Shown in pieces: positions 47,801 through 64,000 of a stretch of 64,000 nucleotides of DNA. The DNA lies in NCBI GenBank assembly GCA_026545225.1, contig CM048845.1, forward strand, positions 86,455,033 through 86,519,032. The letters run 5' to 3'. The notes below the pieces were generated by a model. That model did no database searches, was not told the DNA's origin, and was given only the letters and a program-made list of their open reading frames with translations. This DNA is from Cornus controversa (taxonomy: Eukaryota > Streptophyta > Magnoliopsida > Cornales > Cornaceae). The position numbers and the translations under genes are program-made. Within the stretch, counting starts at the first letter, position 1. Each line of letters begins with the position of its first letter.

Positions 47801-49062
47801 TTCTTTTTCATGGTTGGTACACAGAGAACATCATTCAAGGTAAAAGTGGTGGTTGATGTTGGAAGAGAAGCAAAACCGGTGTGAGATATGGATAAACCTA
47901 TACCATCGCCAATCATAACATCACTGATCCAGTGTATGGTGCATGAAGAGAGAGGTTGCTTAAGTCGGTAGTGACATGATGAGAGGTTCCACTATCTAGC
48001 AGCCATGATGGATTATAGATGGTAGTATTTACAGCATAATGAGCCTGTGGCTGCTAAGGTGTGGCAGTGTTAGTTGGTGGTGTAGCACTTGTAGTGGATG
48101 ATTGGATTGGTACAAGCTGAAAGGATGGGCAGCGCTTGGCGGTGTGACCTTGAATGCCACAAATTTGGCAAAATCCCTGGTATGGACGGGGTGGAGGGCG
48201 ATTGTTGCGAATTGGAGTACCTGAGTTGGTGGCCATAGGAGGGAGGCCAGGGTAGGTTGGAGGTGGATGCCAGCCTGTGTTACTTGTAGAGTATGAGTGA
48301 TTGGGACGCCAGTTGGTGTTGGTCCTGTGTGGCCGCCAATTGGTGTTGATAGGAGTGTTCCTGTTTGTAGGATTAGCAGTAATGGGAAGATGTACCTCAG
48401 ATTTGGTGTTGGCTGAGAGAGAGGCTTCAAAGGATAAGAGTTTCTCATGGAGTTCATCAAAGGTTATGGAGGTGTCACGGGGCTTGAACAGCACGTACAA
48501 GCTCTTTGTAGTCATCACCTAGTCCATCCAAGATCTTCTCTGTAAGATCTTCTTCCTCCATTGGGGCGCCTAGTGTTGCCAGTTCATCTGTATGAGCTTT
48601 GACAGAGTGAAGAAAATCAGTGACTGGCATAGTACCTTTAGTGGGATTTTTGAGGAGGTTCTTGACTTGTTTGATGCGACCACGAGATGGTTTTGCATAG
48701 GTATTTGCTAGAACAGTCCATGCTTCACGAGAGGTATTGGCACGAGCGATAAATGAAATAATGGTGGGTGAGAGAGAACCAATGAGAGCATTCAGGATCA
48801 ATTGATCTTGGCGAATCCAGAAAGTGTAGGCAGGATTTGGTGTGGCAACATTGTTTGTAGTTAGAGTTTTGGGTGGACATGGTTTGGATCCATCAATGTA
48901 TCCAATAAGATCATAGCCAATGAAGAATGTTTCAAATTGGATTTTCCATGAAAGATAGTTGGAGGAGGTAAGTTTGAGAGGAGCTTGTGCAGCTGTGTTG
49001 ATTGTGAGGAGTTGAGATTCATTGGTTGTGGGGAGAATGGGTGTGGCGTTTGGAGTAGTCAT
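44825..49062 (-). pseudogene. Copia gag-pol polyprotein, broken by stops and frameshifts
   Basis: Starts at an ATG at 49062. Domains in order: gag (SSNYLSWKIQFETF); CCHC zinc knuckle (CQICGIQGHTAKRC); protease site (WLLDSGTSHHVT); integrase with HHCC finger and DDE residues (SDVWT, YSDNGGEY, HNGYSERRHR); reverse transcriptase with YVDD ([12 protein letters not shown]); RNase H (DADWADN, SSAEAEYRS). Breaks: frameshift in a C-run at 48479-48482; TAG at 48054-48056; frameshift near 47917-47935; TGA at 46867-46869; TAG at 46429-46431; TGA at 45616-45618; frameshift near 45085-45130. It cannot make a full polyprotein. Confidence 0.9.
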
Positions 49063-49130
49063 CACGGAATGTGAAGAGGGAAAGAAAAAAAAAATAACAG
49101 CAAAAAAAAAAAAGAGCTGCTCTGATACCA

Positions 49131-49396
49131 TAAAGAGATTGATAATTGTATGAACTGTATGATTTTCATTAGAATCAAATCATATAAATAATACAATGAA
49201 TCAAATCAAAAAGCAATAACTATCTCCTATATCTCAGCAATAGTCAAGCTGACCTATTCTTAAGGAAAACTAACAAAAAAATATTCTTAGAATTATATTC
49301 AAAAATTAAATGGAGTTTGTACTGCTAAAGCTGTTATACACCAGCAGTTTGTACTGCTAAAGTTGTTATACACCTGCAGTTGTAACAACTTCTATA
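49131..49396 (-). repeat. 5' LTR of the copia element
   Basis: Same ends as the 3' LTR. It lacks one copy of an 8-bp AATAATAC-type repeat present there. The adjacent primer-binding site marks it as the 5' LTR. Confidence 0.9.
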
Positions 49397-49401
49397 GATA
49401 A

Positions 49402-50832
49402 TGTTTTCTTGGATTGGCCCCAATCTTTACCCTCTTAGTGTGAGGCAGTAAGAATGAATGGATCTGAAAAAAAGCTTGAAAAGAAGACAAGTGAATTAGA
49501 TTAGCCATGACATTTAAAACCACAGATTTGTGCAGGCTTAATCAACAGCCGTCCAAGGAAATGTACATAGCATTTGTGGTGGCGGGGAGGCGATGGACCT
49601 CAGAGGAGGGCTTGGAATGGGGAAGGAAATGGGTTTATGTAGAGTCGGGGGTCGAGGTTAAAGGTGCATAAAGAACTAGTGGAACCAGAGCTATATAGAA
49701 TCATGTCTGAACCTTTCACTACGGTTTCGGTTTCGATTCCGATTCTGGTTCCAAGTCCAAGAACCGGAACCATGAGAAATATATACATATACAATATACA
49801 ATATATAAATAAAATTAATAAATATCCACTAAGTTTCTAACATATAATAATAAGAGCTCTCATAAAATGATAACATATAATAATGACGGTTAGAATAAGT
49901 GAGATTTCATGAAATCATGCAACAATATCACATAATGTCAACTAGGTATTCAAACAATGCACATTTCTTGAATTCCATATTACACTTCAAATATAAAAGA
50001 TGGAATTGGAACCATAAATAACCGAACCGAACCTTACTCAATGGTTCCAATTTCAAAATTAAGAAACAGTTGAAATTGAAATTCCAGTACTCTTAGTTGA
50101 GGTAATCGGTGGTGGTGGTGTTTTGGGTGTTGCAGAGATCTTTGCAAGTGAGGTGGAGGAGGAGAGAGAGGATGGTGATGGGTGAAGTGATAGACTCAAA
50201 AATTGAAAAGAAGATTGATAACAACATTGTATTGTTTCATGTAATCTGTTAATTTCACCATAAAGGAGCAATTACGTCAAAGCCATCATCACAAGCTTAT
50301 TATAATACATAAGACAGCGTGTACTTAACTTGTGTGTGTTTATATATGTATATATCTTTTGTCAAAGCACCGACAAGCTACGATAAACTTGTATGAGCTG
50401 GAGGTTTGTATGTGATTGCGACTAATGTAAATATGAGCACTGAGAAGACCAAGACTGATAAACACAGTGCTTGTGAATCTTTTAGGTGTTGCTCAAAGGA
50501 GTTTTTTTTTTTTTTTTTTGCCATTTACCCACAATAAATTGTTACCACCACCAAGTAAATATGATTATAACTAACGGAAATTTTGAAGTTATATATCTAA
50601 TGTTACATGATTATGGGTAAATTACAACAGTTAACAACTAACGGAAATTTTCAACTCATTGGCTTTACTACAACAGCTTACAACTAGGATCTGGATGCAC
50701 AGCCACCTCAACAAATTTACATCAGTACAAGGATGGGCCTTGCCACTAATTTGTTTCCTTCTTTTGAAAATTGAAAACTAAGAATACAGTGCATTTCAGC
50801 GTATTGAGGCAAGCTAATCAAAGTACTGAACT
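49402..50832. other. Intergenic between the copia element and the PRP8 3' end
   Basis: Contains a stretch at about 49670-50060 with GGTTTCGGTTTCGATTCCG at one side and AACCATAAATAACCGAACCG at the other, which may be a decayed TIR element. A poly-T run lies at 50502-50519. The PRP8 3' UTR probably occupies part of 50560-50832. No gene recognised. Confidence 0.4.
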
Positions 50833-63936
<13,104 letters not shown>

Positions 63937-64000
63937 CTGCAAGAATATGAATGATCCGAGTTATTCAACCTACAGTGCAAAGATGGTGTAAAACACAGTT

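Larger units (their letters stand above)
44547..49396 (-). mobile_element. Ty1/copia retrotransposon, complete but disabled
   Basis: LTRs at 44547-44820 (274 bp) and 49131-49396 (266 bp) differ by one 8-bp indel and about six or seven substitutions. The target duplication GATAA is perfect (44542-44546 and 49397-49401). On the minus strand, a primer-binding site TGGTATCAGAGC directly follows the 5' LTR (49130 leftward) and a purine tract TTGAGGGGGCA precedes the 3' LTR. LTR ends are TA...TA instead of TG...CA. The order gag, protease, integrase, reverse transcriptase, RNase H shows a copia-type element. Confidence 0.95.

Overview
This is a window of eudicot plant nuclear DNA. The evidence is AT-rich intergenic DNA, short GT-AG introns, three plant genes with near-complete family matches, and a dense mix of plant transposable elements. 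No plasmid, phage, CRISPR or organellar signal was seen. The species cannot be named from the sequence alone.

Three host genes are supported. (1) Minus strand, 203 to 11330: the first 17 coding exons (730 codons, all phases consistent) of a TOPLESS-family corepressor closest to TPR4; the C-terminal part lies off the left edge. (2) Plus strand, 36206 to 44078: a PTI1-like receptor-like cytoplasmic kinase resembling the product of Arabidopsis At3g15890, in four exons giving 373 aa. Its catalytic HRD is HRN and its DFG is DFR, so it looks like a pseudokinase or a decaying kinase. Its reading frame is opened only by the second of two overlapping ATGs. (3) Minus strand, 50833 to 63936: the last 21 exons (2063 aa) of the spliceosome core protein PRP8; about 290 N-terminal residues lie off the right edge. 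TPR4 (At3g15880) and the kinase (At3g15890) are neighbours in Arabidopsis, so the first two genes look like an old syntenic pair pushed apart by about 25 kb of transposons.

Region by region. 1 to 11.6 kb: TPR4 with two introns over 2.9 kb that carry a Stowaway MITE, a GACAC-rich terminal-inverted-repeat (TIR) element and an Au-like SINE. 11.6 to 36 kb: transposon-filled spacer with at least ten TIR elements (one carrying an F-box gene fragment), a gutted gag-bearing LTR retrotransposon, and a 2.45-kb hAT-type element with a perfect 8-bp target duplication. 36 to 44 kb: the kinase, whose 6.3-kb intron holds another GACAC element, a 5'-truncated L1 LINE and a second SINE. 44.5 to 49.4 kb: a Ty1/copia element with unusual TA...TA LTR ends, a perfect target duplication and several stop codons. 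50.8 to 64 kb: PRP8, with a TRIM and a solo LTR in its introns.

The genes do not form a pathway: TPR4 represses transcription with DNA-binding partners, PRP8 acts in the spliceosome and the kinase homologue is a membrane-linked signalling family member. No clearly new multi-gene system was found. The observations most worth follow-up are the altered kinase, the F-box-carrying TIR element, and the GACAC TIR family with three copies in one window.
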